Source of the DNA: an uncultured Bacteroides sp.
Lineage (GTDB): Bacteria > Bacteroidota > Bacteroidia > Bacteroidales > Bacteroidaceae
Length of the DNA stretch: 37,869 nt
NCBI GenBank assembly: GCA_944320295.1
Contig: CALUGY010000010.1
Span: forward strand, 1-37,869
Direction: 5' to 3'
Under the pieces are notes generated by a model. It saw only the letters and a list, made by a program, of their open reading frames with translations. It was not told the DNA's origin and did no database searches. Of this stretch, positions 23,612 to 33,157 are shown in pieces. The position numbers and the translations under genes were made by a program. Positions within the stretch are counted from its first letter, which is position 1. Each line of letters begins with the position of its first letter.

Positions 23612-26452
23612 ATGGATTCTACAGACAAACTGTTTCTGCTCGACGCCTACGCGCTGATCTACCGGGCTTACTACGCTTTCATGAAAAACCCGCGCATCAA
23701 TTCCAAGGGCTTCAACACCTCTGCCATCATGGGCTTTGTCAACACCCTGGAAGAAGTGCTGAAGAAGGAAAATCCCTCGCACATAGGCGTGGCATTCGAC
23801 CCGGCGGGCCCCACCTTCCGGCACGAAGCCTACGAACAATACAAGGCACAGCGTGAAGAAACACCCGAAACCATCCGCCTGTCCGTACCCATCATAAAAG
23901 ACATCATCCGCGCCTATCGCATCCCCATACTCGAAGTGCCCGGCTACGAAGCCGACGACGTGATAGGAACCCTGGCCACCGAAGCCGGACGAAAGGGCAT
24001 CACCACCTATATGATGACACCAGACAAAGACTACGGCCAACTGGTATCTGCCAACGTCTTCATGTATCGCCCCAAGCATAGTGGCGGGTTCGAAGTTATG
24101 GGCCCGGCAGAAGTCAAGGCGAAGTTCGACATACAAAGCACCACCCAAGTCATCGACATGCTCGGATTAATGGGTGATACCTCCGACAATATCCCCGGAT
24201 GCCCCGGCGTAGGCGAAAAGACCGCACAGAAGCTGATAGCCCAGTTTGGCAGCATCGAGAACCTGCTGGACAACACGCACGAACTGAAGGGCGCGCTCAA
24301 GGTCAAGGTGGAGGCCAACAAGGAACAGATACGCTTCTCAAAATTTCTTGCTACCATAAAGACCGATGTCCCCATAGCCCTCGACATGGAGTCGCTTGTG
24401 CGAAAGGAACCGGACGCCGAAGCTTTGCGCAAGATTTTCGAAGAGCTGGAATTCCGCACGCTCATAGACCGCGTGCTGAAGAAAAGCCCCAATGCCCCGG
24501 CCTCCGCAAACGACCTGTTTGCCGGCCCACTCTTCGCGCAAGCTCCTACCGACAAGTCTGGCGACAAACAGGCACCCATCCAAGGCGATTTGTTTGCGAA
24601 TTTTGCAGGCGATGGCACAGGCAACGCGGAAAATTCGATTCTCGATAGCTTAGAATCGCTCACCGTATCATACCAATTAGCTGATACAAAAGAGAAAAGG
24701 GCGGAAATGCTTCAAAAGTTACTTACAACGGACATCCTCTCGATAGACACCGAAACCACAAGCACCGAGCCTATGGACGCGGAATTGGTGGGAATGAGCT
24801 TCAGCAATGCCGAAAACACGGCATACTACGTGTCCGTGCCTGCCAACCGCGAGGAAGCGTGCCGCATCGTGGAAGAACTCCGCCCGCTCTACGAAAATCC
24901 CGCATCGCTCAAGGTGGGACAGAACATAAAGTACGACATCATCGTGCTGGGCAACTACGGAGCACGGGTGCAAGGCCCGCTGTTTGACACCATGCTGGCG
25001 CACTACGTGCTGCAGCCCGAGCTAAGACACAACATGGACTACCTGGCCGAAATCTACTTGCACTACCGCACCATACACATCGACCAGCTCATTGGCCCGA
25101 AGGGCAAGAAACAAAAATCCATGAGAGACCTCAACCCGGAAGAGGTTTACCGCTACGCTTGCGAGGATGCCGATGTAACCCTGAAGCTAAAAGGCGTGCT
25201 GGAAAAAGAACTCGAACAGAAAGGCGCCATCCATCTGTTCCGCGACATAGAGATGCCCCTCGTGCCGGTGCTGGCCAACATGGAGAGCAACGGCGTGCGG
25301 CTCGACACGGAAGCCTTGCGCTTATCTTCGGAACACTTCGCGGCACGGCTGGACGAGATAGAGCGGCAGATTTACAGTCTGGCAGGAGAGCGCTTCAACA
25401 TCGGTTCGCCCAAGCAAGTGGGGGAATTGCTGTTCGACAAACTGAAAATCGCAGCAAAGGCCAAGAAAACCAAGACGGGGCAGTACGTCACCTCGGAGGA
25501 GGTGCTTGAAAGCCTGCGTGGCAAACACGAAGTAGTGGGCAAGATACTGGAGCACCGCGGCCTGAAGAAACTGCTCAGCACCTACATAGATGCCCTCCCC
25601 TTGCTCATCAATCCCCGCACGGGACATGTACACACTTCGTTCAACCAGGCAGTCACCGCCACGGGACGGCTCAGTTCGAGCAACCCGAACCTGCAAAACA
25701 TACCCATCCGCGACGAAGACGGCAAAGAGATACGCCGGGCCTTCATCCCCGACGAAGGCTGCGAGTTCTTCTCCGCCGACTATTCACAAATAGAGTTGCG
25801 CATCATGGCACACCTAAGCGGCGACAAGAACATGATAGAGGCATTTTGCAGCGGCCACGACATCCATGCGGCCACGGCAGCGAAAATCTACAAGACCGAT
25901 ATAAGCGAGGTGACGGCAGACATGCGGCGCAAGGCCAAGACTGCCAACTTCGGCATCATATATGGCATATCGGTGTTCGGGCTGGCCGAGCGCATGAGTG
26001 TCTCCCGCCAGGAAGCGAAGGAGCTTATCGACGGCTACTTCGCCACCTACCCCCAGGTGAAAGCCTACATGGACAAGAGCATAGAGACGGCACGCGAACT
26101 GGGCTACGTGGAAACCATCTTCGGACGCAAACGCTTCCTGCCCGACATCAATTCGCGGAACGCCGTGGTGCGCGGCTATGCAGAACGCAATGCCATCAAC
26201 GCCCCCATACAAGGCAGCGCGGCAGACATCATCAAGGTGGCCATGACACGCATACTCCGGCGCTTCGACAATAACAATCTGAAAGCAAAGATGATTTTGC
26301 AGGTGCACGATGAGCTCAATTTCAGCGTCCCGACGGAAGAAAAAGCCATCGTGCAACAAATCGTAATCGAGGAGATGGAGAACGCATACCCCATGCAGGT
26401 GCCCCTGAAAGCCGATTTCGGATGGGGAAAAAACTGGCTGGAAGCACACTAA
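23612..26452 (+). CDS. polA: DNA polymerase I
   Basis: A 946-residue repair and Okazaki-fragment polymerase with all three activities. The N-terminal 5'-3' flap nuclease (about 1-300) has LFLLDAYALIYRAYYAF, YEADDVIGTLA and GDTSDNIPGCPGVGEKTA. After a linker, the 3'-5' exonuclease domain keeps its catalytic Asp and Glu in LSIDTETTSTEPM and CEDADVTLKL, so proofreading looks intact. The polymerase domain has FFSADYSQIELRIMAHLSGD (motif A), RRKAKTANFGIIYGISVFGL (motif B) and LQVHDELNFSV (motif C), providing both metal-binding aspartates. Length is typical for Bacteroidetes. A terminator follows at 26529-26563. Confidence 0.98.
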   Translation: MDSTDKLFLLDAYALIYRAYYAFMKNPRINSKGFNTSAIMGFVNTLEEVLKKENPSHIGVAFDPAGPTFRHEAYEQYKAQREETPETIRLSVPIIKDIIRAYRIPILEVPGYEADDVIGTLATEAGRKGITTYMMTPDKDYGQLVSANVFMYRPKHSGGFEVMGPAEVKAKFDIQSTTQVIDMLGLMGDTSDNIPGCPGVGEKTAQKLIAQFGSIENLLDNTHELKGALKVKVEANKEQIRFSKFLATIKTDVPIALDMESLVRKEPDAEALRKIFEELEFRTLIDRVLKKSPNAPASANDLFAGPLFAQAPTDKSGDKQAPIQGDLFANFAGDGTGNAENSILDSLESLTVSYQLADTKEKRAEMLQKLLTTDILSIDTETTSTEPMDAELVGMSFSNAENTAYYVSVPANREEACRIVEELRPLYENPASLKVGQNIKYDIIVLGNYGARVQGPLFDTMLAHYVLQPELRHNMDYLAEIYLHYRTIHIDQLIGPKGKKQKSMRDLNPEEVYRYACEDADVTLKLKGVLEKELEQKGAIHLFRDIEMPLVPVLANMESNGVRLDTEALRLSSEHFAARLDEIERQIYSLAGERFNIGSPKQVGELLFDKLKIAAKAKKTKTGQYVTSEEVLESLRGKHEVVGKILEHRGLKKLLSTYIDALPLLINPRTGHVHTSFNQAVTATGRLSSSNPNLQNIPIRDEDGKEIRRAFIPDEGCEFFSADYSQIELRIMAHLSGDKNMIEAFCSGHDIHAATAAKIYKTDISEVTADMRRKAKTANFGIIYGISVFGLAERMSVSRQEAKELIDGYFATYPQVKAYMDKSIETARELGYVETIFGRKRFLPDINSRNAVVRGYAERNAINAPIQGSAADIIKVAMTRILRRFDNNNLKAKMILQVHDELNFSVPTEEKAIVQQIVIEEMENAYPMQVPLKADFGWGKNWLEAH

Positions 26453-26528
26453 AAGCGGAAACAACATTATTTAACTTACAATCAGAAAGCCACTCCGCAA
26501 AGCCGCCGCACAGGCACTTTGCATCGTG

Positions 26529-26563
26529 AAATATCCGGCGAAGCAACCGCCGGATATTTTTTT
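26529..26563 (+). terminator. Intrinsic terminator of polA
   Basis: A 12-bp perfect stem (AAATATCCGGCG, 26529-26540, with 26548-26559) around a 7-nt loop, followed by a T-run to 26563. Confidence 0.9.
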
Positions 26564-26662
26564 GGCGCAAAAGCAGCCAAAAGGAAAGGGGCACACGATA
26601 GTCATAGCTTACATTTTGACAATAAATAACCATACTTTAACACATATTCCCCGGTTACAGCG

Positions 26663-26670
26663 TACATTTG
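26663..26670 (+). promoter_or_regulatory. Candidate -7 element TACATTTG of the DUF3836 gene
   Basis: An exact TAnnTTTG match 63 bp before the ATG at 26734. A further TACATTTTG-like stretch lies at 26610-26618 and includes the 13-mer shared with 15757-15769. No well-spaced -33 TTTG is seen. Confidence 0.45.
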
Positions 26671-26733
26671 CTGCCAATCAAGCAAACAAACAGTAGAAAA
26701 TAGTAAGTACAACTCTAAAAACATATTTGTCCT

Positions 26734-27126
26734 ATGAAAAGAAACATTTCTGTAAAAGCAGCACTTCTTTCGGCACTCTTCGTGGTTTGCGGCATGAGTG
26801 CTTCCGCAGAGCACAGAAGCAATCTCATTTACAATTCAGAAGAAGCCAACGGACTGAAGGTGGCTGAAACCATCTACAAGTCGGAGGGCAACACGCTGGC
26901 CAAGTACATGAAGTACAACTACACCTACGACGCGCAACGCCGCATGACGCAAAGCGAGGGACTGAAGTGGAACGACCGCAAAGGGAAGTGGGAGAAGGAC
27001 ATCTGCCTGCGCTATGCCTATAATGGCAAAAGCGTGACTACCACCTATTATAAATGGAATCAGAAGAAAGGCGCATACGAGCTGTTGCCCGACATGACCG
27101 TAACCATGGACGCCACGAACCTGTAA
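26734..27126 (+). CDS. DUF3836 secreted protein
   Basis: A 130-residue protein with a clear signal peptide (MKRNISVKAALLSALFVVCG, cleavage near SASA-EH). The mature part has repeating YNYTYDAQRRMTQSEGLKWN and LRYAYNGKSVTTTYYKWNQK segments, rich in Tyr, Lys and Trp and typical of Bacteroides DUF3836 proteins. The repeats resemble short YD-type beta-hairpins. No catalytic residues are evident and the function is unknown. It is monocistronic: the polA terminator is upstream and its own terminator follows at 27201-27236. Confidence 0.75.
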   Translation: MKRNISVKAALLSALFVVCGMSASAEHRSNLIYNSEEANGLKVAETIYKSEGNTLAKYMKYNYTYDAQRRMTQSEGLKWNDRKGKWEKDICLRYAYNGKSVTTTYYKWNQKKGAYELLPDMTVTMDATNL

Positions 27127-27200
27127 CCCGCGGCACGCTCCCTTAAAGTATTGCAAGACTACTGACCTGAACCAAATACTCTTTTTATAACATGAACCGG

Positions 27201-27236
27201 GGCCGGAGTGCGTGATGCATCCCGGCCTTCTTTTTA
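27201..27236 (+). terminator. Intrinsic terminator of the DUF3836 gene
   Basis: A GGCCGG stem (27201-27206) pairs with CCGGCC (27222-27227) around a partly paired 15-nt loop and is followed by TTCTTTTT. Confidence 0.75.
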
Positions 27237-27331
27237 TACATCCGCCACAGAATCTCCACGGAAAACCTGGAAAAATGCAACGAATTAACTATTTTTAGTG
27301 ACTATGTGATGTAAGACCGTTAAAAATGGCT

Positions 27332-27339
27332 TATATTTG
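27332..27339 (+). promoter_or_regulatory. Candidate -7 element TATATTTG of the DUF805 gene
   Basis: An exact TAnnTTTG match, which would give a leader of about 113 nt before the ATG at 27459. No -33 box is clear. Confidence 0.4.
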
Positions 27340-27458
27340 CGAAAAACGAATCAGCACATTACCGCCTATGATGCACAACAAAGCACAGCACGACGGATAT
27401 GCTAATACGTAATGAGAAAACACTTATCTTTTTGTTCAATTTAAAAACACTTCTAACC

Positions 27459-27839
27459 ATGAATGATTTTATTCAAGCCCTGAAGAAATGGAAAGACTTC
27501 TCCACTCGGGCACGGAGACGCGAGTACTGGATGTATGTACTGTTCTTGATTCTTACGCTCATCGTGGCCATGATACTGGACACGATAATATTCGGCTTCC
27601 CTGTGGCCCTCTTCTACGGTTTGGTCTGCCTGCTCGCCATCGTGCCCAGCATCGCAGTCTGCGTGCGTCGTCTGCACGACACCGGCCGCAGCGGGTGGTG
27701 GTACTTCATCCAGCTCGTGCCCTTCATCGGCGGCATCTGGCTCTTCATCCTGATGTTGCTCGACAGCCAGCCGGGCACCAACCAGTACGGCCCGAACCCC
27801 AAAGGCATCGAAGGCCCGATGAACTATCAACAGCAATAA
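27459..27839 (+). CDS. DUF805 inner-membrane protein
   Basis: A 126-residue membrane protein starting MNDFIQALKKWKDFSTRARRREYW, the conserved N-terminus of DUF805. About four hydrophobic segments follow (MYVLFLILTLIVAMILDTIIFG; VALFYGLVCLLAIVPSIAVCV; WWYFIQLVPFIGGIWLFILMLL) with the family motif VRRLHDTGRSGWWY between the second and third. The C-terminus has the usual PGTNQYGPNPK. The function of the family is not established. The start at 27459 is chosen over 27399 because family similarity begins there. A strong terminator follows within 15 bp. Confidence 0.85.
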   Translation: MNDFIQALKKWKDFSTRARRREYWMYVLFLILTLIVAMILDTIIFGFPVALFYGLVCLLAIVPSIAVCVRRLHDTGRSGWWYFIQLVPFIGGIWLFILMLLDSQPGTNQYGPNPKGIEGPMNYQQQ

Positions 27840-27853
27840 AAAAAACGCACAAT

Positions 27854-27879
27854 GCCCCGGCCCGCCGCCGGGGCTTTTT
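27854..27879 (+). terminator. Intrinsic terminator of the DUF805 gene
   Basis: GCCCCGGC (27854-27861) pairs with GCCGGGGC (27867-27874) around a 5-nt loop, followed by five Ts. Repeat array D begins 38 bp later. Confidence 0.92.
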
Positions 27880-27916
27880 CATGCCTGTACACGCCATGTA
27901 TGACGGGCAAACGCGC

Positions 27917-27990
27917 AACATGTTGCAAGCGCAAGCGCAACGCACACGGAGCACGGGCGCAATGCGTTCGGAGCGCGGACGCAACGCGTT
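27917..27990 (+). repeat. Array D of the 22-bp palindromic repeat family (4 units)
   Basis: Cores AACATGTT, AACGCACA, AATGCGTT and AACGCGTT begin at 27917, 27939, 27961 and 27983, each 22 bp apart. Linkers include CGGAGCACGGGCGC and CGGAGCGCGGACGC. It lies after the DUF805 terminator and before the ychF promoter, so it is probably untranscribed or weakly transcribed. Confidence 0.88.
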
Positions 27991-28077
27991 GCGGGCAAAA
28001 GCGGGAAAAGCAGGGGAAGTTCATGCCTCAAAATCAAATCTCTACGCAAACATGCCCCGTATTAGGCGGGATTTTGC

Positions 28078-28085
28078 TACTTTTG
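28078..28085 (+). promoter_or_regulatory. Candidate -7 element TACTTTTG of ychF
   Basis: An exact TAnnTTTG match 53 bp before the ychF ATG. No -33 TTTG is evident at the usual spacing. Confidence 0.5.
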
Positions 28086-28138
28086 CAGGCTGAATAAGAA
28101 CCAAACAAGAACGATACAAAAATAATCTTACAACGACT

Positions 28139-29242
<1,104 letters not shown>

Positions 29243-29254
29243 GGAAAGGATATT

Positions 29255-29848
29255 ATGCTGCCAACACTCATCATCCAAGAGAAGATACACATCATACGCG
29301 GCGAGAAAGTAATGCTTGACTATGACTTAGCCGAAATGTATGGAATGGAAACCAGAACGCTGAAACAAGCAGTAAGAAGAAATATAAATCGTTTCCCTTC
29401 CGATTTCATGTTCGAGCTAACCAAGGAAGAACATGTATCTTTAAGATCACAATTTGTGACCTTAAAGACCGGACGGGGTCAGCATTCCAAGTATCTTCCT
29501 TTCGCCTTCACCGAGCAAGGTGTTGCCATGCTTTCTTCCATCCTGAACAGCGAGACCGCCATCGAAGTGAACATCGCCATCATGCGCACCTTCGTGGCCG
29601 TACGGCGGTTGGTGATGGGCGGCACAGCTCTGCCCTCCTCGCCTGCCGAGCGCATCGAGAAGCTGGAACATGACGTACAGGCATTGAAGGAATACATGGA
29701 AGAAGTGTTCCGTGACCAAAACGATATAAATGAAGACACCCGCACGCAGGTGGAGCTTATCAACCAAGCCTTGGCGGAACTGCAAGTCGCAAAGCAACGT
29801 GCAGAGAAACCCCGCAACCCCATAGGCTTCATCAAACCCGGACAATAG
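29255..29848 (+). CDS. ORF6N-domain DNA-binding protein
   Basis: A 197-residue protein. The N-terminal ~110 residues are an ORF6N domain (LIIQEKIHIIRGEKVMLDYD, LAEMYGMETRTLKQAVRRN, RFPSDFMFELT, PFAFTEQGVAMLSSIL, VNIAIMRTFVAVRRL), best known from phage antirepressors and from abundant chromosomal Bacteroides copies. The C-terminal part has a coiled coil (about 130-185, SPAERIEKLEHDVQALKEYM). It presumably binds DNA; targets are unknown. The purine-rich AAGGAAAGGA just upstream is a strong ribosome-binding site. The first half is AT-richer than ychF, suggesting a separate origin. It sits 12 bp after ychF, probably read from the ychF promoter. Confidence 0.88.
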   Translation: MLPTLIIQEKIHIIRGEKVMLDYDLAEMYGMETRTLKQAVRRNINRFPSDFMFELTKEEHVSLRSQFVTLKTGRGQHSKYLPFAFTEQGVAMLSSILNSETAIEVNIAIMRTFVAVRRLVMGGTALPSSPAERIEKLEHDVQALKEYMEEVFRDQNDINEDTRTQVELINQALAELQVAKQRAEKPRNPIGFIKPGQ

Positions 29849-29914
29849 CCATGGGGCAAAACAGCCTATGTGCCATACTATAAAAGGAAGAAGCAAACAA
29901 CTACCACCCCGGAT

Positions 29915-29945
29915 TTTGTGCTTTGAAAAATAAAAGCTACATTTG
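29915..29945 (+). promoter_or_regulatory. Promoter of lgt (TTTG-N19-TACATTTG)
   Basis: TTTG at 29915-29918 and TACATTTG at 29938-29945 are separated by 19 nt, an excellent match to the Bacteroidetes vegetative promoter. Transcription should begin near 29952, giving a leader of about 70 nt. Confidence 0.75.
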
Positions 29946-30022
29946 GCACCGCGAACAGGGAAACACGTCAAGCCCCGCCCGCAAACCGACATACAAAAAC
30001 TGCAAAACAAACCGGAAACATC

Positions 30023-30928
30023 ATGCTACCACTACTCGACATTCATTGGAACCCCGACCCTGAGCTGTTCAAGCTCTTCGGCACCATCTCCATACGCTAC
30101 TACGGACTGCTATGGCTCATAGGACTGGCCTTGGCCTTCTTCATCGTGAAGAAGCAGTATGCCGACCGGCGCATAGGCAGCGACAAGTTCGACCCGCTGT
30201 TCTTCTACTGTTTCTTCGGCATCCTGATAGGCGCACGCCTGGGCCACTGTCTGTTCTATGAACCGGAGTACTACTTCTCCGGATGGAAGCCCTTCCTTGA
30301 GATGTTCCTCCCCATCAGGTTCGGGGAAGGCTGGGGATGGACGTTCACCGGCTACCGGGGGCTGGCCAGCCACGGCGGAACACTCGGCCTCATCATCGCC
30401 CTGTGGCTCTACTGTCGCAAGACAAAGGTGCACTACATGGACGTGTTGGACATGATTGCCGTGGCCACGCCCATCACCGCCTGCTGCATACGCCTGGCCA
30501 ATTTGATGAACTCAGAGATCATAGGCCGTCCCACCACGGTGCCCTGGGCCTTCGTGTTCGAACAGGAGGACATGCTACCGCGTCATCCGGCACAACTCTA
30601 CGAAGCCATAGCCTACTTCGTGTTCTTCCTCATCATGGTGTGGTTGTACAGGAGGAAAAAGCAACCTATGGAGCAAAAGCCCCGCACAGACTTCAGCAAG
30701 GGAAGCAAGACAGCTGTACAACCCCTGTCTTCCGGCTACCACAGAGGCTTCTACTTCGGCCTGTGCCTGACGGAGATATTCGCCTTCCGCTTCTTCGTCG
30801 AGTTCCTGAAGGAGAACCAAGTGGACTTCGAGGAGGGCATGGCACTCAACATGGGGCAATGGCTCAGCATCCCCTTCATGCTCATAGGGCTGTACTTCAT
30901 GTTCTTCTACGATAGGAAGAAAGCTTGA
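30023..30928 (+). CDS. lgt: Prolipoprotein diacylglyceryl transferase
   Basis: A 301-residue inner-membrane enzyme that transfers diacylglycerol from phosphatidylglycerol to the lipobox cysteine of prolipoproteins, the first step of lipoprotein maturation. Seven or so membrane helices are visible. [14 protein letters not shown] contains the family's essential His, [17 protein letters not shown] corresponds to the Lgt signature (usually GRxGNFxN), and [10 protein letters not shown] carries the conserved Arg/His/Tyr. A basic insert (about 210-245) is longer than in E. coli Lgt. Several envelope enzymes in this window carry lipoboxes and would be its substrates. No terminator is seen before the SGNH gene 72 bp downstream. 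Confidence 0.96.
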   Translation: MLPLLDIHWNPDPELFKLFGTISIRYYGLLWLIGLALAFFIVKKQYADRRIGSDKFDPLFFYCFFGILIGARLGHCLFYEPEYYFSGWKPFLEMFLPIRFGEGWGWTFTGYRGLASHGGTLGLIIALWLYCRKTKVHYMDVLDMIAVATPITACCIRLANLMNSEIIGRPTTVPWAFVFEQEDMLPRHPAQLYEAIAYFVFFLIMVWLYRRKKQPMEQKPRTDFSKGSKTAVQPLSSGYHRGFYFGLCLTEIFAFRFFVEFLKENQVDFEEGMALNMGQWLSIPFMLIGLYFMFFYDRKKA

Positions 30929-31000
30929 AACGGCATTGCCAGTCTCCCCGCTCCCCGATTGTATCAATCCGAATGACATAACCTGTAAAACCAGAGAACC

Positions 31001-31705
31001 ATGACAAAGAAAGCATTACTCGCCGTAGCATGCCTGCTGTTCCTCCTCGCCGGAACGGCCACGGCACAGAACAATGCCCACGAATGGGCCAACTTCAAAC
31101 GTTATGCCGAACAGAACGCACAGCTCAAGGCCGACGGCTCCGCCGCCGGAAAGGTGGTGTTCATGGGCAACTCCATCACCGAGGGATGGGTGAACCAACA
31201 CCCGGACTTCTTCACGAAGAACGGATACATAGGCCGGGGCATCAGCGGACAGACTTCGTACCAATACCTGCTGCGCTTCCGGCAAGACGTGGTGGAACTG
31301 GCACCGCGCATCGTGGTCATCAACGCCGGCACCAACGACATTGCCGAGAACACGGGAGCCTACAACGAAGACTACACCTTCGGCAACATCGTCTCGATGG
31401 TGGAAATGGCGCAGGCCAACGGAATCAAGGTGATACTGACCAGTACGCTGCCCACCAAGACCTTCGGTTGGAGGCCCGAAATCACCGACGCCCCGCAGAA
31501 GATAACCGCGCTGAACAAGCGCGTGAAAGCCTATGCCGACGCACACGGCATCCCGTACGTGGACTACTACTCCCGCTTCGTAGACCCTGCCACACAGGGA
31601 CAGCAGGAGCAATATACGCTGGACGGCGTGCACCCCAACTCCAAGGGATATGACGTGATGGAGGCGCTGATACAGCCTGCCATCGAGGCCGCAAGCCGCA
31701 AATAA
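31001..31705 (+). CDS. Secreted SGNH/GDSL-family hydrolase (carbohydrate esterase-like)
   Basis: A 234-residue protein with a signal peptide (MTKKALLAVACLLFLLAGTA, cleavage after TAQ). The four SGNH blocks are present: GNSITEGW with nucleophile Ser58, GRGISGQT with the oxyanion Gly, NAGTNDIAENTG with Asn112, and LDGVHPNSKGY with Asp208 and His211 completing the triad. Members act as acyl esterases or lipases. Here the following GH76 and GH125 genes suggest removal of acyl decorations from a mannose-rich glycan, which is inference. It is followed by the GH76 gene after 27 bp, so the two are likely co-transcribed. Confidence 0.92.
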   Translation: MTKKALLAVACLLFLLAGTATAQNNAHEWANFKRYAEQNAQLKADGSAAGKVVFMGNSITEGWVNQHPDFFTKNGYIGRGISGQTSYQYLLRFRQDVVELAPRIVVINAGTNDIAENTGAYNEDYTFGNIVSMVEMAQANGIKVILTSTLPTKTFGWRPEITDAPQKITALNKRVKAYADAHGIPYVDYYSRFVDPATQGQQEQYTLDGVHPNSKGYDVMEALIQPAIEAASRK

Positions 31706-31732
31706 TCCGAACCAAACACATACAAGACAAAC

Positions 31733-32926
31733 ATGAAAAGGACATCTGCCATGCTGTTGGGCGGCCTGTTGCTGGCCGCCTGCTCCGGCGCGACGAAACA
31801 AACGGCCGACCCCGTCAGCCTGACGCGCGCCACCGAAACGCTCGATTCGCTCTACGCACACTATGGCGTGGAGGGAGCCTTCCTGCTCCGCGAGAACTTC
31901 CCCTTCGAGGGAGACTACAAAGCCACCTATCTGGCCACGGAACAAACGGAACAAAACCAACCCAACCCTTACTCTTACCTCTGGCCATACTCAGGCACGT
32001 TTACCGCCGTGAATTGCCTCTACGAGGCCACCGGCAACGAGAAGTACAAGACGCTGCTCGAACAGCGCGTGCTGCCCGGCCTGAAGGAATACTTCGACAG
32101 CGAGCGGCAACCCGCCGCATATGCCTCATACCTGCGCATCACTCCCCTGCCCGACCGTTTCTACGACGACAACATCTGGCTCGGCATCGACTACACCGAC
32201 CTTTATGGCATGACGGGAGACAAGCGCTACCTGCAAGAGGCGGAAGACATATGGAAGTTCATCGAGAGTGGCACGGACAGCGTGCTGGGCGGAGGCATCT
32301 ACTGGTGCGAGCAGCGGAGGGATTCCAAAAACACCTGCTCCAACGCGCCCGGCAGCGTGCTGGCCCTGAAACTGTTCCGCGCCACGGCCGACAGCAGCTA
32401 CCTGCGGCAAGGCAAGGCGCTCTACGACTGGACGCGCCAGTTGCAGGACAGCACCGACGGACTGTACTTCGACCACATCCGGCTGGACGGCACCATAAGC
32501 CGGCCCAAATACGCCTACAACAGCGGGCAGATGATGCAGGCTGCCACGCTGCTTTACCACCTGACGGGTGAGGAACGCTACTTGCACGAGGCGCAGCACA
32601 TAGCACGCGGCTGCTACGTGCACTTTTTCGAAGAATACGCCCCCGAAGGGAAACCCTCCTTCCGCCTGCTGCGCAAGGGCGAGACGTGGTGCACCGCCGT
32701 GATGCTGCGTGGATTCATCGAACTGGCGCTCGCAGACGGCGACATGCGCTACATCGACGCGTTCAAGCAAAGCTTAGACTATGCGTGGACCCATGCCCGC
32801 GACGAGAACGGCCTGTTCTCGCAAGACTTCAGCGGACGCAACCCCGACCAACGGAAGTGGCTGCTCACGCAAGCGGCCATGGTGGAGATGTACGCACGCC
32901 TCGCCGCCTTCCCCGCAAGGAAATAA
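31733..32926 (+). CDS. Lipoprotein glycoside hydrolase family 76 (endo-alpha-1,6-mannanase)
   Basis: A 397-residue protein with a lipobox LAAC (Cys17), so it is probably surface or periplasmic lipid-anchored. It has an (alpha/alpha)6 barrel pattern, and the two consecutive catalytic aspartates of GH76 lie in RFYDDNIWLGIDYTDLY (Asp145-146). Further family stretches are GGIYWCEQRRDSKNTCSNAP and YAYNSGQMMQAATLLY. GH76 enzymes cut the alpha-1,6-mannan backbone of fungal mannan and some bacterial mannosides. The GH125 gene downstream would trim the released oligosaccharides. Between them lies 231 bp carrying repeat array E, so whether the two are on one transcript is open. Confidence 0.9.
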   Translation: MKRTSAMLLGGLLLAACSGATKQTADPVSLTRATETLDSLYAHYGVEGAFLLRENFPFEGDYKATYLATEQTEQNQPNPYSYLWPYSGTFTAVNCLYEATGNEKYKTLLEQRVLPGLKEYFDSERQPAAYASYLRITPLPDRFYDDNIWLGIDYTDLYGMTGDKRYLQEAEDIWKFIESGTDSVLGGGIYWCEQRRDSKNTCSNAPGSVLALKLFRATADSSYLRQGKALYDWTRQLQDSTDGLYFDHIRLDGTISRPKYAYNSGQMMQAATLLYHLTGEERYLHEAQHIARGCYVHFFEEYAPEGKPSFRLLRKGETWCTAVMLRGFIELALADGDMRYIDAFKQSLDYAWTHARDENGLFSQDFSGRNPDQRKWLLTQAAMVEMYARLAAFPARK

Positions 32927-32976
32927 AACAGCCATGCGGAGGCCCGGAATGCCGCACTCGTACGCTCGTCGGGCGC

Positions 32977-33050
32977 GACATGTTCCGAGCGCAAGCGCAA
33001 CATGTTGCGAGCACGGCCGCAACACGTTCGGAGCAAACGCGCAACACGTT
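32977..33050 (+). repeat. Array E of the 22-bp palindromic repeat family (4 units, perhaps a decayed fifth)
   Basis: Cores GACATGTT, AACATGTT, AACACGTT and AACACGTT begin at 32977, 32999, 33021 and 33043, each 22 bp apart. A degenerate AATACACG sits in register at 33065. Linkers include GCGAGCACGGCCGC and CGGAGCAAACGCGC. The array separates two functionally linked mannan-degrading genes on the same strand. Confidence 0.9.
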
Positions 33051-33157
33051 GCGGGCAAAGGCCCAATACACGGCCATCGGTTCCGGAACATACCCCATTG
33101 AAATACAACGCAATAACGGATAATACCCACAAACTATAGAACAACCATACAGAAAGC

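Larger units (their letters stand above)
27127..27458. other. DUF3836-DUF805 intergenic region
   Basis: A 332-bp stretch with a terminator (27201-27236) and a candidate promoter (27332-27339). An in-frame ATG at 27399 exists, but the DUF805 family start is at 27459. Nothing else is evident. Confidence 0.65.
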
